Origin: Nostoc sp. UHCC 0302
GTDB lineage: Bacteria > Cyanobacteriota > Cyanobacteriia > Cyanobacteriales > Nostocaceae
NCBI RefSeq assembly: GCF_038096175.1
Contig: NZ_CP151099.1
Location: forward strand, 1,986,501-2,050,500
Direction of reading: 5' to 3'
DNA length: 64,000 nucleotides
A program made the position numbers and the translations under genes. This document shows, in pieces, positions 43,756 through 51,975 of the stretch (position 1 is the stretch's first letter; each line of letters opens with the position of its first letter). A model generated the notes under the pieces. That model saw only the letters and a program-made list of their open reading frames with translations, did no database searches and had not been told where the DNA came from.

Positions 43756-45025
43756 CTTGAGGGGATACGAAATACCCTGAAATAGATATAGGGCAACGAG
43801 TGTAGCAATTTGTGGTAAAACAAAAAGAGCATTCATTCGCAATAAGCTCTATTTAATGATAATATTACCAGAATTCTACGAGACACACCTCAAGCGAGAG
43901 CTTGGACGTACTGAATACTTATTACTAAAACTCCTTATCTGTTTATTACAATCTATTAAAACTGTTAGCCTTGAGGCGCTAGCGACTGCTTTACCAATAC
44001 CAATACTATTTGAAAGTAGAAGGAAAAAACTTCAGCGATTTTTATCTTTAAATTACATCAATGTTGAAGAAATTTGGTTTCCAATTATCAAAAGCTGGCT
44101 AGAAATAAATTTTCCTTTAAATGAAGTTATTTATGTAGTTATAGATCGGACTAATTGGGGATGCATTAATCTATTAATGATTAGCGTGGTTTGGGACAAA
44201 AGGTCTATCCCAATATATTTTGAGCTATTAGACAAGTTAGGCTCAAGTAATTTTGATGAACAAGAAGCAGTATTTAAAAAAGCATTACCGATTTTCAAGG
44301 ATTATAAAATTGTAGTGTTAGGAGACCGAGAATTTTGTTCAATAAAGTTGGCTAACTGGCTCACAGAGCAGAAAGTATATTTCTGCTTACGCTTAAAAAA
44401 GGACGCATTTATAGAAATAGAACCAGAAATTTGGCTGCAATTAAGAGATTTGGGTTTAGCACCTGGTCTTTCCTTCTTTTACCAAGGTATTAAATATACG
44501 AAATCTCAAGGGTTTGTTAGCTTTAATCTCGCTACTAAATGGAAACGGAAACGTTTTGGAGTTGCGCCGGAAGAGGGCTGGTTTATTCTGACTAATTTAG
44601 ATGATTTAGATTCGGCTATTAAGGCTTATAAACAACGTTTTGATATTGAGGAAATGTTTAGAGATTTTAAAAGCGGTGGTTATAATTTAGAAGATACTAA
44701 TGTATCAGGTCAAAGGCTAATTTCCCTAATATTATTAATCTCACTTGCATACACGGCTGCAACTATATCTGGTCAAAAAATTAAACGCATGGGTGTTCAA
44801 AAATATGTAGGCAGAATTAAAGAATCTGGGCGGACAGTTCGCCGTCATAGCAGTTTTTATATTGGATTATATGGGTCTAACTGGGTCGATTTCATGGAAA
44901 ATTCTTATGAATTGGTGGCTGAGTTAATGACACTAGCTCCTAATAAGCGTAAGTATTATCAACAAGGAGAAAGGGCTATGAGGCTTATTTTATCTGCATT
45001 CTAGCCCTTTTTGTCCCCCCTCAAG
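43756..45025 (+). mobile_element. Complete IS4-family insertion sequence with 9-bp target duplication
   Basis: A 1270-bp element. The ends are inverted repeats CTTGAGGGGATAC (left) and the complement of CTTGAGGGGGGAC (right). It is flanked by a direct 9-bp duplication CTTTATTCC at 43747-43755 and 45026-45034. It carries one intact transposase gene and inserted into another transposase gene. Intact frame, clean ends and perfect duplication indicate a recent insertion. Confidence 0.85.
43856..45004 (+). CDS. IS4-family transposase
   Basis: A 382-residue DDE transposase, apparently full length. Likely catalytic Asp residues lie in VVIDRTNWG (about 96) and VLGDREFCS (about 159). The IS4 signature Y-(2)-R-(3)-E-(6)-K is seen exactly in YKQRFDIEEMFRDFK (about 259-273). 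It promotes cut-and-paste movement of the 43756-45025 element. The frame is uninterrupted, so it may be active and could mobilise related copies. It starts 100 bases inside the left end and stops 21 bases before the right end. Confidence 0.88.
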   Translation: MIILPEFYETHLKRELGRTEYLLLKLLICLLQSIKTVSLEALATALPIPILFESRRKKLQRFLSLNYINVEEIWFPIIKSWLEINFPLNEVIYVVIDRTNWGCINLLMISVVWDKRSIPIYFELLDKLGSSNFDEQEAVFKKALPIFKDYKIVVLGDREFCSIKLANWLTEQKVYFCLRLKKDAFIEIEPEIWLQLRDLGLAPGLSFFYQGIKYTKSQGFVSFNLATKWKRKRFGVAPEEGWFILTNLDDLDSAIKAYKQRFDIEEMFRDFKSGGYNLEDTNVSGQRLISLILLISLAYTAATISGQKIKRMGVQKYVGRIKESGRTVRRHSSFYIGLYGSNWVDFMENSYELVAELMTLAPNKRKYYQQGERAMRLILSAF

Positions 45026-45320
45026 CTTTATTCCTCTGACATACTTGGTAGTAGATGGCCATTTTGGTAACAATAACGCTTTCTCGATGGCACAACAAGT
45101 CAAGTTGCACATAATTTCCAAGTTCCGCTATAGTTCGGCATTATATATCCCTTAAGAAAATCCAGACTCAAGTAAACGCTCTCGTCGTAAATACGGTGAA
45201 ACATTATGCAACACCTAATTTCTTAGTGTTAATTACCATGTCTCCAGCATTGCTATCACCTTGAGATCGAGTTGTAATTACTATAAATGCCGTTCGCGCT
45301 GTGCCAGCTGCGTAAGTCCT

Positions 45321-45989
45321 GACCCCATTTAGACGAATGCTAGAGGTAGTGCAATCAAATATGGAACGCAAGATAAAACAAAGACAGAATTCCTGACAAA
45401 ACTCCTTTAATAATGTCTGTACTAAAAATTTTCACAAAATATTGCCTGAAATAATTAATTTTATGTCTATAGGAAGATAAAATGTAGTCAATCTCTATTC
45501 AATTTATTCACAATAAACTAATTTTAAAAAATACAAGGCTAATATCAAAATCCCAAAAGTGCATGGAAGTGCTGTTTAACACTTATAAAATGCTACTAGA
45601 TGCTTAATAAATAAACTGATGATGTAATAAATAATGCAGATGTTAAGACTGTCAATATTGTGAAGTTGGTATAAATATTTAGCTAGTATCAAGCTATTTA
45701 AAACTATATATCAAATGTCGTACACCTTTGGATAGATTAACACGCTATCATGATAATTACTACTATCGCTTATATAAAACTTCTATCTTTTTACATATTT
45801 TTCACATTTTTATAGTTTAAATAATACTACTTATTTTATGACATAAAAACAATAGTTGTGACAAGAAAAATCTAGAAAAAAGCTTTGCTATTGCTTATTT
45901 TTGGGATAAAAATGAAATTAAGGATTAAGGCAAGAGCAAATTTAATCCTGAACAAAGATAACTGCAAACTTCTTTTTAGGGATAAGAAA
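45321..45989. promoter_or_regulatory. AT-rich leader region of the precursor-peptide array
   Basis: About 670 bases of AT-rich DNA without a credible gene, between the IS remnant and the first precursor peptide. It must contain the promoter of the array; length suggests a long 5' leader or complex regulation. TTTTAGGGATAAGAAA precedes the first start, a weaker ribosome site than the AAGGAGAAAA before copies 2-4. Confidence 0.45.
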
Positions 45990-46187
45990 ATGGCTGAAAT
46001 CAAAATTACCGAACTGCGTCCTACTGGTTCTGAATTGTTTGAAGATTCTGAAACCTTTCTCAAAGAACTCAACGATGACGAAATGACTGTAACTTTAGGC
46101 GGTAGCGACAGTCTCCTCTCGATTTCTGCTGACACGGTTGATAAATCTTTCATCAGCGTAGGTGGGGATGTCTCCGTCTCTAAGTAG
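45990..46187 (+). CDS. RiPP precursor peptide 1 (double-glycine leader, Cys-free core)
   Basis: A 65-residue peptide. The leader MAEIKITELRPTGSELFEDS and then ETFLKELNDDEMTVTLGG ends in a Gly-Gly site typical for C39-peptidase transporters. The core SDSLLSISADTVDKSFISVG plus GDVSVSK has eight Ser, one Thr, two Lys and no Cys. It differs from copies 2 and 4 only by V/I in the last five residues. The in-frame upstream extension lacks a ribosome site; the ATG at 45990 matches the other copies. The clustered kinase and HopA1 protein predict Ser/Thr dehydration. A second Gly-Gly (SVGG) could be an alternative cut. Confidence 0.85.
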   Translation: MAEIKITELRPTGSELFEDSETFLKELNDDEMTVTLGGSDSLLSISADTVDKSFISVGGDVSVSK

Positions 46188-46273
46188 AGTCTTGAAGTAT
46201 TTGACTCTAATTGGCAACCAATTTTAATTGCAAACCAGAAAATCAAACGCAATATTGTTTAAGGAGAAAAATC

Positions 46274-46471
46274 ATGGCTGAAATCAAAATTACCGAACTG
46301 CGTCCTACTGGTTCTGAATTGTTTGAAGATTCTGAAACCTTTCTCAAAGAACTCAACGATGACGAAATGACTGTAACTTTAGGCGGTAGCGACAGTCTCC
46401 TCTCGATTTCTGCTGACACGGTTGATAAATCTTTCATCAGCGTAGGTGGGGATGTCTCTATTTCCAAGTAG
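46274..46471 (+). CDS. RiPP precursor peptide 2
   Basis: A 65-residue peptide whose leader is identical to copy 1 and whose core ends GGDVSISK. It is preceded by a good AAGGAGAAAA ribosome site. The spacer before it (86 bases) is 16 bases longer than those before copies 3 and 4, owing to an extra ATTGGCAACCAATTTT hairpin-like segment. Same Gly-Gly site and no Cys. Confidence 0.88.
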   Translation: MAEIKITELRPTGSELFEDSETFLKELNDDEMTVTLGGSDSLLSISADTVDKSFISVGGDVSISK

Positions 46472-46541
46472 GGTCTTGAAGTATTTGACTCTAATTGCAA
46501 ACCAGAAAATCAAACACAAGATTGTTTAAGGAGAAAACATC

Positions 46542-46739
46542 ATGGCTGAAATCAAAATTACCGAACTGCGTCCTACTGGTTCTGAATTGTTTGAAGATTC
46601 TGAAACCTTTCTCAAAGAACTCAACGATGACGAAATGACTGTAACTTTAGGCGGTAGCGACAGTCTCGTCTCCATTTCTGCTGACACGGTTGATAAATCT
46701 TTCATCAGTGTTGGTGGCGATGTCTCTATTTCCAAGTAG
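46542..46739 (+). CDS. RiPP precursor peptide 3
   Basis: A 65-residue peptide with leader identical to the other copies. The core differs at one position, SDSLVSIS in place of SDSLLSIS. The 70-base spacer (stop, GGGTCTTGAAGTATTTGACT, ribosome site AAGGAGAAAA) is repeated almost exactly before copy 4, giving a 268-base unit. The conservative Leu to Val change leaves every Ser/Thr unchanged. Confidence 0.88.
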   Translation: MAEIKITELRPTGSELFEDSETFLKELNDDEMTVTLGGSDSLVSISADTVDKSFISVGGDVSISK

Positions 46740-46809
46740 GGTCTTGAAGTATTTGACTCTAATTGCAAACCAGAAAATCAAACACAAGATTGTTTAAGGA
46801 GAAAACATC

Positions 46810-47007
46810 ATGGCTGAAATCAAAATTACCGAACTGCGTCCTACTGGTTCTGAATTGTTTGAAGATTCTGAAACCTTTCTCAAAGAACTCAACGATGACG
46901 AAATGACTGTAACTTTAGGCGGTAGCGACAGTCTCCTCTCCATTTCTGCCGACACAGTTGATAAATCTTTCATCAGTGTTGGTGGCGATGTCTCCATCTC
47001 CAAGTAG
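46810..47007 (+). CDS. RiPP precursor peptide 4
   Basis: A 65-residue peptide identical in protein sequence to copy 2 although a few silent bases differ (CATTTCTGCCGACACAG). It is the last array member; the downstream sequence diverges immediately after the stop and leads into two hairpins. Its being identical in protein but not DNA to copy 2 suggests the residues are under selection. Confidence 0.88.
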   Translation: MAEIKITELRPTGSELFEDSETFLKELNDDEMTVTLGGSDSLLSISADTVDKSFISVGGDVSISK

Positions 47008-47077
47008 GGTTATTCAATGTTTGAACCCTTATCGGTAAAGACTGCTATTATTTGTCCAAGCGCATGGAACAAATAAG

Positions 47078-47108
47078 CTCAATCGGAGTTTGAGAAACTC
47101 CGACTGAG
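47078..47108. terminator. First hairpin after the precursor array
   Basis: CTCAATCGGAGTTT and AAACTCCGACTGAG pair over 14 positions with one mismatch around a 3-base loop. Stable, but not followed by a T-run. Could stabilise the precursor mRNA 3' end or act together with the next hairpin. Confidence 0.55.
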
Positions 47109-47131
47109 GATCAATTCTTAAATCCAATTAT

Positions 47132-47159
47132 AGCGGGTCTCAGTTAACTAAGACCCGCT
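47132..47159 (+). terminator. Second hairpin, probable partial terminator between precursors and enzymes
   Basis: AGCGGGTCTCAGTT / AACTAAGACCCGCT forms a 14-bp stem with one mismatch, followed by TCTCAAAACTTTTT. It probably ends most transcripts of the peptide array and lets a fraction reach the kinase gene at 47358, giving many peptides per enzyme. Confidence 0.65.
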
Positions 47160-47357
47160 TCTCAAAACTTTTTACTTCCTACTTAACTTTTTCCTAGCTT
47201 CAATACCATAAAAGGGCGATCGCAAGGAATAAGATTTTAGTTGCTAACGCTAAAAACCTCACTAATAAAGAAAAGATGGTGAGAACAATGTTTTGCACAA
47301 TTGTCAAGTCTCTATTGAAATAAAAAAGTAAATTGATTTAGATTAAAGTTTTGTATC

Positions 47358-48521
47358 ATGACATTTGTATTAGGTTCTCAAAATGTTTTCGATTTTTTGG
47401 TTGAGCAGGGTATATGTAACGTAGAAGATAAAGCTCATTGTGAAATCGAACACAAATCTGCTAAAAACTTTAACTTATTACTGACCTTGCTGGGCGATCG
47501 CCAACTCCTTGTTAAACAAGAGCGTCGTAACCGAGACGGAAATACATCTGGCGAATTTTTGCGTGAGTGGCAGATTCAGGAATTTTTACATCAATTCCCC
47601 GAACTAAGCGAAATGCGCTTTTGGCTGTCAGAGGGAGTTTACTTTCATCCTGAATATTCAATTATTGTTTTAAATTACTTAAATAATTATCGTGACTTGA
47701 TGGACTTCTACGCTACGGAAAATCTCTTTCCTTTGCAGATTGCTACTTCCATCGGCACGATTCTCGCTAAAATTCATCGATTGACTTTCAATAGCCAAGA
47801 TTATCAAGACTTTTTTTCGCAAAATCAGGATAATCAATCCCTCGATATAGTTACCCATTTGGTACGGAACTTAGAACGGATTGGCCCAGAAATTTTTGGT
47901 TCAGTCCCCGCCGATGGTTTAAAATTCTTTAGTCTTTATCAACGTTATGACAGCTTAGGGCAAGCAATTGCTGAACTTGGTTCTTCTTTAGCTCCTTGTT
48001 GTTTAACCCATAATGACCTAAAGCTAAACAATATCTTATTGTCTAATGATTGGCAGCAAGCTAAATCTCCTCTGGTACGTTTTATTGATTGGGAACGATG
48101 CGGTTGGGGAGATCCAGCGTTTGATTTAGGCACACTCATTGGTAGCTATCTACTGATGTGGATGAAAAGCTTGATTACAAGTAAGACGATGAGCATCGAT
48201 GAGTCTTTACGAATGGCGACTACGCCTTTGGAATTACTGCAACCTTCTCTTGCAGCTTTGGCGATCGCTTATACTGCTGAGTTCCCTCAAATTTTACAGC
48301 GTCGTCCTGATTTCATGCGGCGAGTCGTGCAATATTCTGGCTGGATGTTGATTACTGCTATTCAGTCAAGGCTTCAATATCAAAAGTCCTTTGGGAATAT
48401 GGATATCTGTATGCTTCAGGTTGCTAAATCTTTACTATGTCGTCCAGAACAATCTATTCCCACAATTTTTGGTATGGAAGCATCAGCTTTAGGTATAGAG
48501 TCTAAAGCTATAGCCGTTTAA
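47358..48521 (+). CDS. APH/choline-kinase-like phosphotransferase (class V lanthipeptide LanK/TvaC-like)
   Basis: A 387-residue protein with the small-molecule/aminoglycoside kinase fold. The catalytic loop HNDLKLNNILL has His218 and Asp220, the metal-binding Asp244 is in FIDWERCGWGDPAFDLG, and a likely ATP Lys is in LLVKQERR near residue 53. Beside a HopA1-family gene and precursor peptides, the best model is phosphorylation of Ser/Thr in the core peptide, as proposed for LxmK (lexapeptide) and TvaC (thioviridamide). The alternative, antibiotic or sugar phosphorylation, is less likely in this context. A 72-base gap separates it from the HopA1 gene on the same strand. Confidence 0.8.
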   Translation: MTFVLGSQNVFDFLVEQGICNVEDKAHCEIEHKSAKNFNLLLTLLGDRQLLVKQERRNRDGNTSGEFLREWQIQEFLHQFPELSEMRFWLSEGVYFHPEYSIIVLNYLNNYRDLMDFYATENLFPLQIATSIGTILAKIHRLTFNSQDYQDFFSQNQDNQSLDIVTHLVRNLERIGPEIFGSVPADGLKFFSLYQRYDSLGQAIAELGSSLAPCCLTHNDLKLNNILLSNDWQQAKSPLVRFIDWERCGWGDPAFDLGTLIGSYLLMWMKSLITSKTMSIDESLRMATTPLELLQPSLAALAIAYTAEFPQILQRRPDFMRRVVQYSGWMLITAIQSRLQYQKSFGNMDICMLQVAKSLLCRPEQSIPTIFGMEASALGIESKAIAV

Positions 48522-48593
48522 GGGTGGATGAGAAAAATAAATTCTTGATTCTTTATACTCTAACACTCCTGTATTTGTAGTGAAAAAGACATT

Positions 48594-49694
48594 ATGCAAC
48601 TATTAGATTCGCCACAAATTCAAACAGAAGCTATTCCAGAGTCATTGCAGACTTCACTGCTTGACATTGTTAATCAAGTAGAAATTCACTCACACTTCTG
48701 TATTAGCCACCCAAGCTATAAATCTTTAGAATTACCGCCAGAGGTAATTTCCCGCTTTCAAAATTTACCCTTAAATATACAAAGTAAATTTCTTAACCAG
48801 CGATTGTCTACTTTTCTCTACGGTATATATTACAATGCTTCTTTGAAACTTGTCTTAGCAATTGATAGTAGTGAAAATGATTTAGCTGTAAATCAGAATT
48901 TAGAAAACAATACCTACTTAGGCGTGGACGTAGCGTTTTACGATTGCCTCCACGAAAGTAACACTACAGAAGGTTACTTTAGCCCTCGTTGGCAAGTAGT
49001 TAAACAAGAAATAGATGGTGCATTAGCTGTACAACAAGGAGGTTTGACACTACATATTAATCCAGCAAAACATCTCCAACCAGATATACAAAGTCCTTCT
49101 ATTGGTGACATGGTTGCCATCAAAATGCCCAAGAATTTAGTGCAGAATGGCTTTTATATGGCGGTTGGCAATGCAGGGCCATGTAATTCAGAAGATGTAG
49201 TGCGTGTCTATTTTAACTTAACTTCCGCAGGGGCATTGGCAGTTATGCGTAGCTTAACTACCCAATTAAATCATATTTTGATTCCCTTTAAATTTAAAGC
49301 GTTATATAACCCAAAAGACTACGGGCGTTATGATTCGGCGGTACTTTATTTTAATAAAAATAACTACCAAGCTGTTCAATCAGTATTACAAAAGGTGTAT
49401 ATAGAACACCAATCTGATTTTAAACCTGAAGTACCTTTGTTTACCAAGCAATTAGCACCAGGATTGGCGATCGCCGAAGAACCAAACCATAAATTCACCC
49501 AGAAAGAAAGTTTTGGCACAAATCGCTGTCAAATAATCGCCAAGGGATTGTTAGAAGCTTGGAATAAAGGAGATAATTCGCCGTCAGTCCGGCTAGAAGA
49601 GATTGTGCAACAATTTTCTCTATTGAAAATTGAATTGCACCGTCCTTATCTCAATGCTAACTCTGAAGATATATATACACTTTTAGAAGTATGA
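48594..49694 (+). CDS. HopA1-family protein (putative phospho-Ser/Thr lyase, LanY/TvaD-like)
   Basis: A 366-residue protein that I recognise as the T3SS effector HopA1 family. The typical C-terminal half is clear: RVYFNLTSAGALAVMRSLTT, IPFKFKALYNPKDYGRYDSA, PLFTKQLAPGLAIAEEP and ESFGTNRCQIIAKGLLEAW. In class V lanthipeptide and thioamitide clusters such proteins work with a kinase-like partner and eliminate phosphate to give dehydroalanine or dehydrobutyrine. Its last four bases (ATGA) overlap the start of the reductase gene, so both are translationally coupled. Lyase activity is inferred from family context only. Confidence 0.82.
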   Translation: MQLLDSPQIQTEAIPESLQTSLLDIVNQVEIHSHFCISHPSYKSLELPPEVISRFQNLPLNIQSKFLNQRLSTFLYGIYYNASLKLVLAIDSSENDLAVNQNLENNTYLGVDVAFYDCLHESNTTEGYFSPRWQVVKQEIDGALAVQQGGLTLHINPAKHLQPDIQSPSIGDMVAIKMPKNLVQNGFYMAVGNAGPCNSEDVVRVYFNLTSAGALAVMRSLTTQLNHILIPFKFKALYNPKDYGRYDSAVLYFNKNNYQAVQSVLQKVYIEHQSDFKPEVPLFTKQLAPGLAIAEEPNHKFTQKESFGTNRCQIIAKGLLEAWNKGDNSPSVRLEEIVQQFSLLKIELHRPYLNANSEDIYTLLEV

Positions 49695-50728
49695 AAATTA
49701 CTAATCTTTCACCCATAGTTGAACCACAATCTGTAAATTTAGAAGCTGAGATTGCCCAAGCTAACAGTAAATTTCCTCAGTCAGACTTGCCTTTTTACCG
49801 TAAACTTGGACGGACTGACTTAACAGTTAGTTGTCTAGGATTAGGCGGTGGTGGTCGGATTTCTAGTGAAGATACTCTTTACGCCTTTGAGCAAGGAATC
49901 AACTACTTTTTTTACTCTAGCGATTTGCATCAATATTTTTACAGCACAATGGCTGAGACGCTACGTAAATTATGTGGACGTAAATCTTCGGTACGAGAAA
50001 AAGTAGTTTTGGCAACTGTTACTTATATTGTTAAGTCTCCAGAGACAATATTTAGTTATTTATTCGATCAGTTTGCCGATTTGGGAATTGATTATATTGA
50101 TGTATTTTATTGGGGTTGGATTGACCAGCATAATGCTAGTGCTTTTGAAAAGTGTGTTAGTGCTTCTGATGATATTCGTGGGCCAAATACAGTTTGTCAA
50201 CGAACTATAGAAAGAGTGTTTGGTATCTCAGAACGTCTCAAAAAAATGGGTGCTGTGCGTTACATTGGTGCTTCTTTCCATGACCACGATTTAGCAAGAC
50301 AATGGTTAAATAGCCCTTGGTTGGATGTTGCTATGGTCAGACACAACGTTGCCCATCGCACCGCCCAGACTAAGGTTTTCCCTCATTTAGATGCCAACGA
50401 CCCTCATCGACCTGGTATTGTCACCTTTAAATCTGCTGGTATGTCTGGCCCGCCACTGTGGAACCCCCCCGTTGGACTACCCTCTGGATGCTGGCTACCT
50501 TCAGTTCCCGATTTATATCGCTATTCTTTAAGCCAGAACTGTGTGGATGTAGCATTAACAGGTTTACGAAATCGTCAGGAGGTTGATGCAGCAGTTGCGA
50601 GTGTCCAAAAGGGGAAACTAACGCCTGAAGAATTGGACTATCTTAATCTGTATGGAGATTTGCATCGCCGACGGGTGAAGATTCAAGATATTTCACCAGA
50701 AAGGCTATTGGTTAGCAGTTCTAGGTAG
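49691..50728 (+). CDS. Divergent aldo/keto reductase-like protein of the RiPP cluster
   Basis: A 345-residue protein with clear aldo/keto-reductase fold blocks: FYRKLGRTDLTVSCLGLGGG, DQFADLGIDYIDVFYWGW, VRYIGASFHDHDLARQWL and the C-terminal NADP-side VDVALTGLRNRQEVDAAV. The catalytic tetrad looks incomplete: the Lys expected after VVLAT is Val110, and the His expected in the DYIDxxxLHxW block is replaced (YWGW at 140-143). It may reduce dehydroalanine to D-Ala, do other chemistry, or be a scaffold. The start overlaps the HopA1 stop. The roughly 40 N-terminal residues before the barrel are an unusual extension. Confidence 0.8.
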   Translation: MKITNLSPIVEPQSVNLEAEIAQANSKFPQSDLPFYRKLGRTDLTVSCLGLGGGGRISSEDTLYAFEQGINYFFYSSDLHQYFYSTMAETLRKLCGRKSSVREKVVLATVTYIVKSPETIFSYLFDQFADLGIDYIDVFYWGWIDQHNASAFEKCVSASDDIRGPNTVCQRTIERVFGISERLKKMGAVRYIGASFHDHDLARQWLNSPWLDVAMVRHNVAHRTAQTKVFPHLDANDPHRPGIVTFKSAGMSGPPLWNPPVGLPSGCWLPSVPDLYRYSLSQNCVDVALTGLRNRQEVDAAVASVQKGKLTPEELDYLNLYGDLHRRRVKIQDISPERLLVSSSR

Positions 50729-50762
50729 TAATAAGCTGTTCTACATTTAACTTGCATAATTA

Positions 50763-50814
50763 GGGCGGGCAAGATGCCCAACGCCACTTGCTACAAGCCG
50801 GGCATTGCCCGCCC
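50763..50814. terminator. Hairpin after the reductase gene
   Basis: GGGCGGGCAAGATGCCC and GGGCATTGCCCGCCC pair as a strong GC-rich stem, 35 bases past the reductase stop. There is no T-tract; it may be a dispersed repeat acting as a transcript-end stabiliser. Confidence 0.45.
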
Positions 50815-50908
50815 AACACAGTGGCTCCCCCACCAAAATATGATGTCATTTCAATATGCAAACTAAATGTTTTTTAGCTGAAAAACACATCTATATAAAA
50901 CAACAGCC

Positions 50909-51691
50909 ATGCAAAAACATTTGTCAGAAAGCACTCTTAATGGATATGCTCAAGAATTGGCTCCATTATCCATCCCTACAGCAACGGATGCAGATGTAAT
51001 TGCATATCTGCGCCGTTCGGCTAAGATTGCGGAATTTTTGGCTTTGGCTGAAAGGGAAGCACAAATTTTAGCCGCTTGCAAAGAGTTTGGTATTACTGTG
51101 TCAGAAGAGGAAGTACAAGCAGCTGGAGATGATTTTCGCCAAAAACATCAGCTATGGGGAATGCAGGAAACGATCGCTTGGTTAGACCAGCAGCGTATTA
51201 GTATGGAAGACTGGGTACAAGGAATTAAAATAGGGCTTTTAGAGAAACAACTGAAAGAATTTTTGTTTGGGCCGAGTGTAGATGGTGAATATATGAGAAA
51301 CCGCGATCGCTACAAACGAGTAGCGATATCGCAGATTCTTGTTGTAGACTTAGCAACAGCTTGGAAAATTGTCCAGTTACTACGCGAGGGACACGCTTCA
51401 TTCTGTGCCTTAGCGTTGGAATACTCAAAAGGTAAGACATCGCAAGAAAAAGGTGGATTTGTCGGGACTCGCTTTTTGGTAGAACTAATACCAGATGTGG
51501 CTGAAGCTATTAAAAATGTGGAGGAAGGCGAAATTTTAGGGCCTATTCAAACTAAATTAGGTTATCACGTTGTCAAGGTTGAAAAGTGGTTTCCTCTGCA
51601 ATTAACCCTAGCAGTTAGAGAGCAAATCATGGAATCTTTATTTCAATCTTGGTTGCAGAATAAGTTGAACAATATCGTATATCAAGATTAA
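50909..51691 (+). CDS. Parvulin-type peptidyl-prolyl isomerase (plus-strand copy)
   Basis: A 260-residue SurA/PpiC-like protein without signal peptide. The N-terminal half is helical (LALAEREAQILAACKEFGIT). The rotamase domain is at about residues 130-230: VAISQILVVDLATAWKIVQL, GGFVGTRFLVELIPDVAEAI and GPIQTKLGYHVVKVEKW. PpiC-like proteins often accompany cyanobacterial C39-peptidase/HlyD exporters. It is presumably a chaperone or accessory of peptide export, though the precursors contain only one Pro, in the leader. It is paralogous in architecture to the 51976-52764 product. Confidence 0.82.
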   Translation: MQKHLSESTLNGYAQELAPLSIPTATDADVIAYLRRSAKIAEFLALAEREAQILAACKEFGITVSEEEVQAAGDDFRQKHQLWGMQETIAWLDQQRISMEDWVQGIKIGLLEKQLKEFLFGPSVDGEYMRNRDRYKRVAISQILVVDLATAWKIVQLLREGHASFCALALEYSKGKTSQEKGGFVGTRFLVELIPDVAEAIKNVEEGEILGPIQTKLGYHVVKVEKWFPLQLTLAVREQIMESLFQSWLQNKLNNIVYQD

Positions 51692-51758
51692 CATTAGTAT
51701 TGGCACGACTGAGCTAATATATTGCCATAAATCTCTTCTTTTATCCGGTAGCGCCAGT

Positions 51759-51924
51759 AAAATTTAACGTGAGTTCGATAACCTCTCCCCAACCCCTCTC
51801 CGACGCGGAGAGGGGCTTAAATATCTTTAAATATCAACGAAAATTAAGATTTATAAGCCTCTCTCCTTTCAGGGGAGAGGTTTGGAGAGGGGTCTTTGAA
51901 ACTCGTTGAACTCACGTAAATTTT
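51759..51924. mobile_element. MITE-like element between the two isomerase genes
   Basis: Roughly 166 bases with terminal inverted repeats (AAAATTTAACGTGAGTTC at left, complement of AAAATTTACGTGAGTTC at right), further palindromic blocks inside (CCTCTCC / GGAGAGG repeats), and no open frame. It lies exactly between the plus-strand enzyme genes and the minus-strand export operon. Confidence 0.7.
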
Positions 51925-51975
51925 ATATTATTTAATAGGGTAAGAAATTCTCACCCTATTATTTATTAGGTTTCC

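Larger units (their letters stand above)
43136..45320 (+). pseudogene. Decayed DDE transposase gene interrupted by an IS4 element
   Basis: The first part (43136-43755) encodes MPDILSLLQCLLPEINATTM and then LALSGRVTMKGISRWRSMGG, the beginning of a DDE transposase common in cyanobacteria. A nonsense TAG replaces Trp after HTVIP, and frameshifts follow (LLAGDEVVVSKSGKQTY; RFFSSLANRPISGLSFF). The gene resumes after the inserted IS at about 45035 with TYLVVDGHFGNNNAFSMAQQ and KLHIISKFRYSSALYIP. Removing the IS and one target duplication joins the frame as VANFIPL-TYLVVDGHF. Family assignment (IS701-like or related) is uncertain. Confidence 0.75.

Noticed and set aside
45885-45989. 35-residue N-terminal extension of precursor peptide 1
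   Set aside because: Copies 2-4 start at the equivalent MAEIK; the extension has no ribosome site and no counterpart.
45872-47003. Minus-strand frames opposite each precursor peptide
   Set aside because: They are exact mirror shadows repeated with the array, Ser/Val-rich, without ribosome sites.
45990-47007. Regular 268-base repeats that could suggest a CRISPR-like or satellite array
   Set aside because: Each unit contains an intact 65-codon gene with its own ribosome site and Gly-Gly leader; this is a precursor-peptide array.
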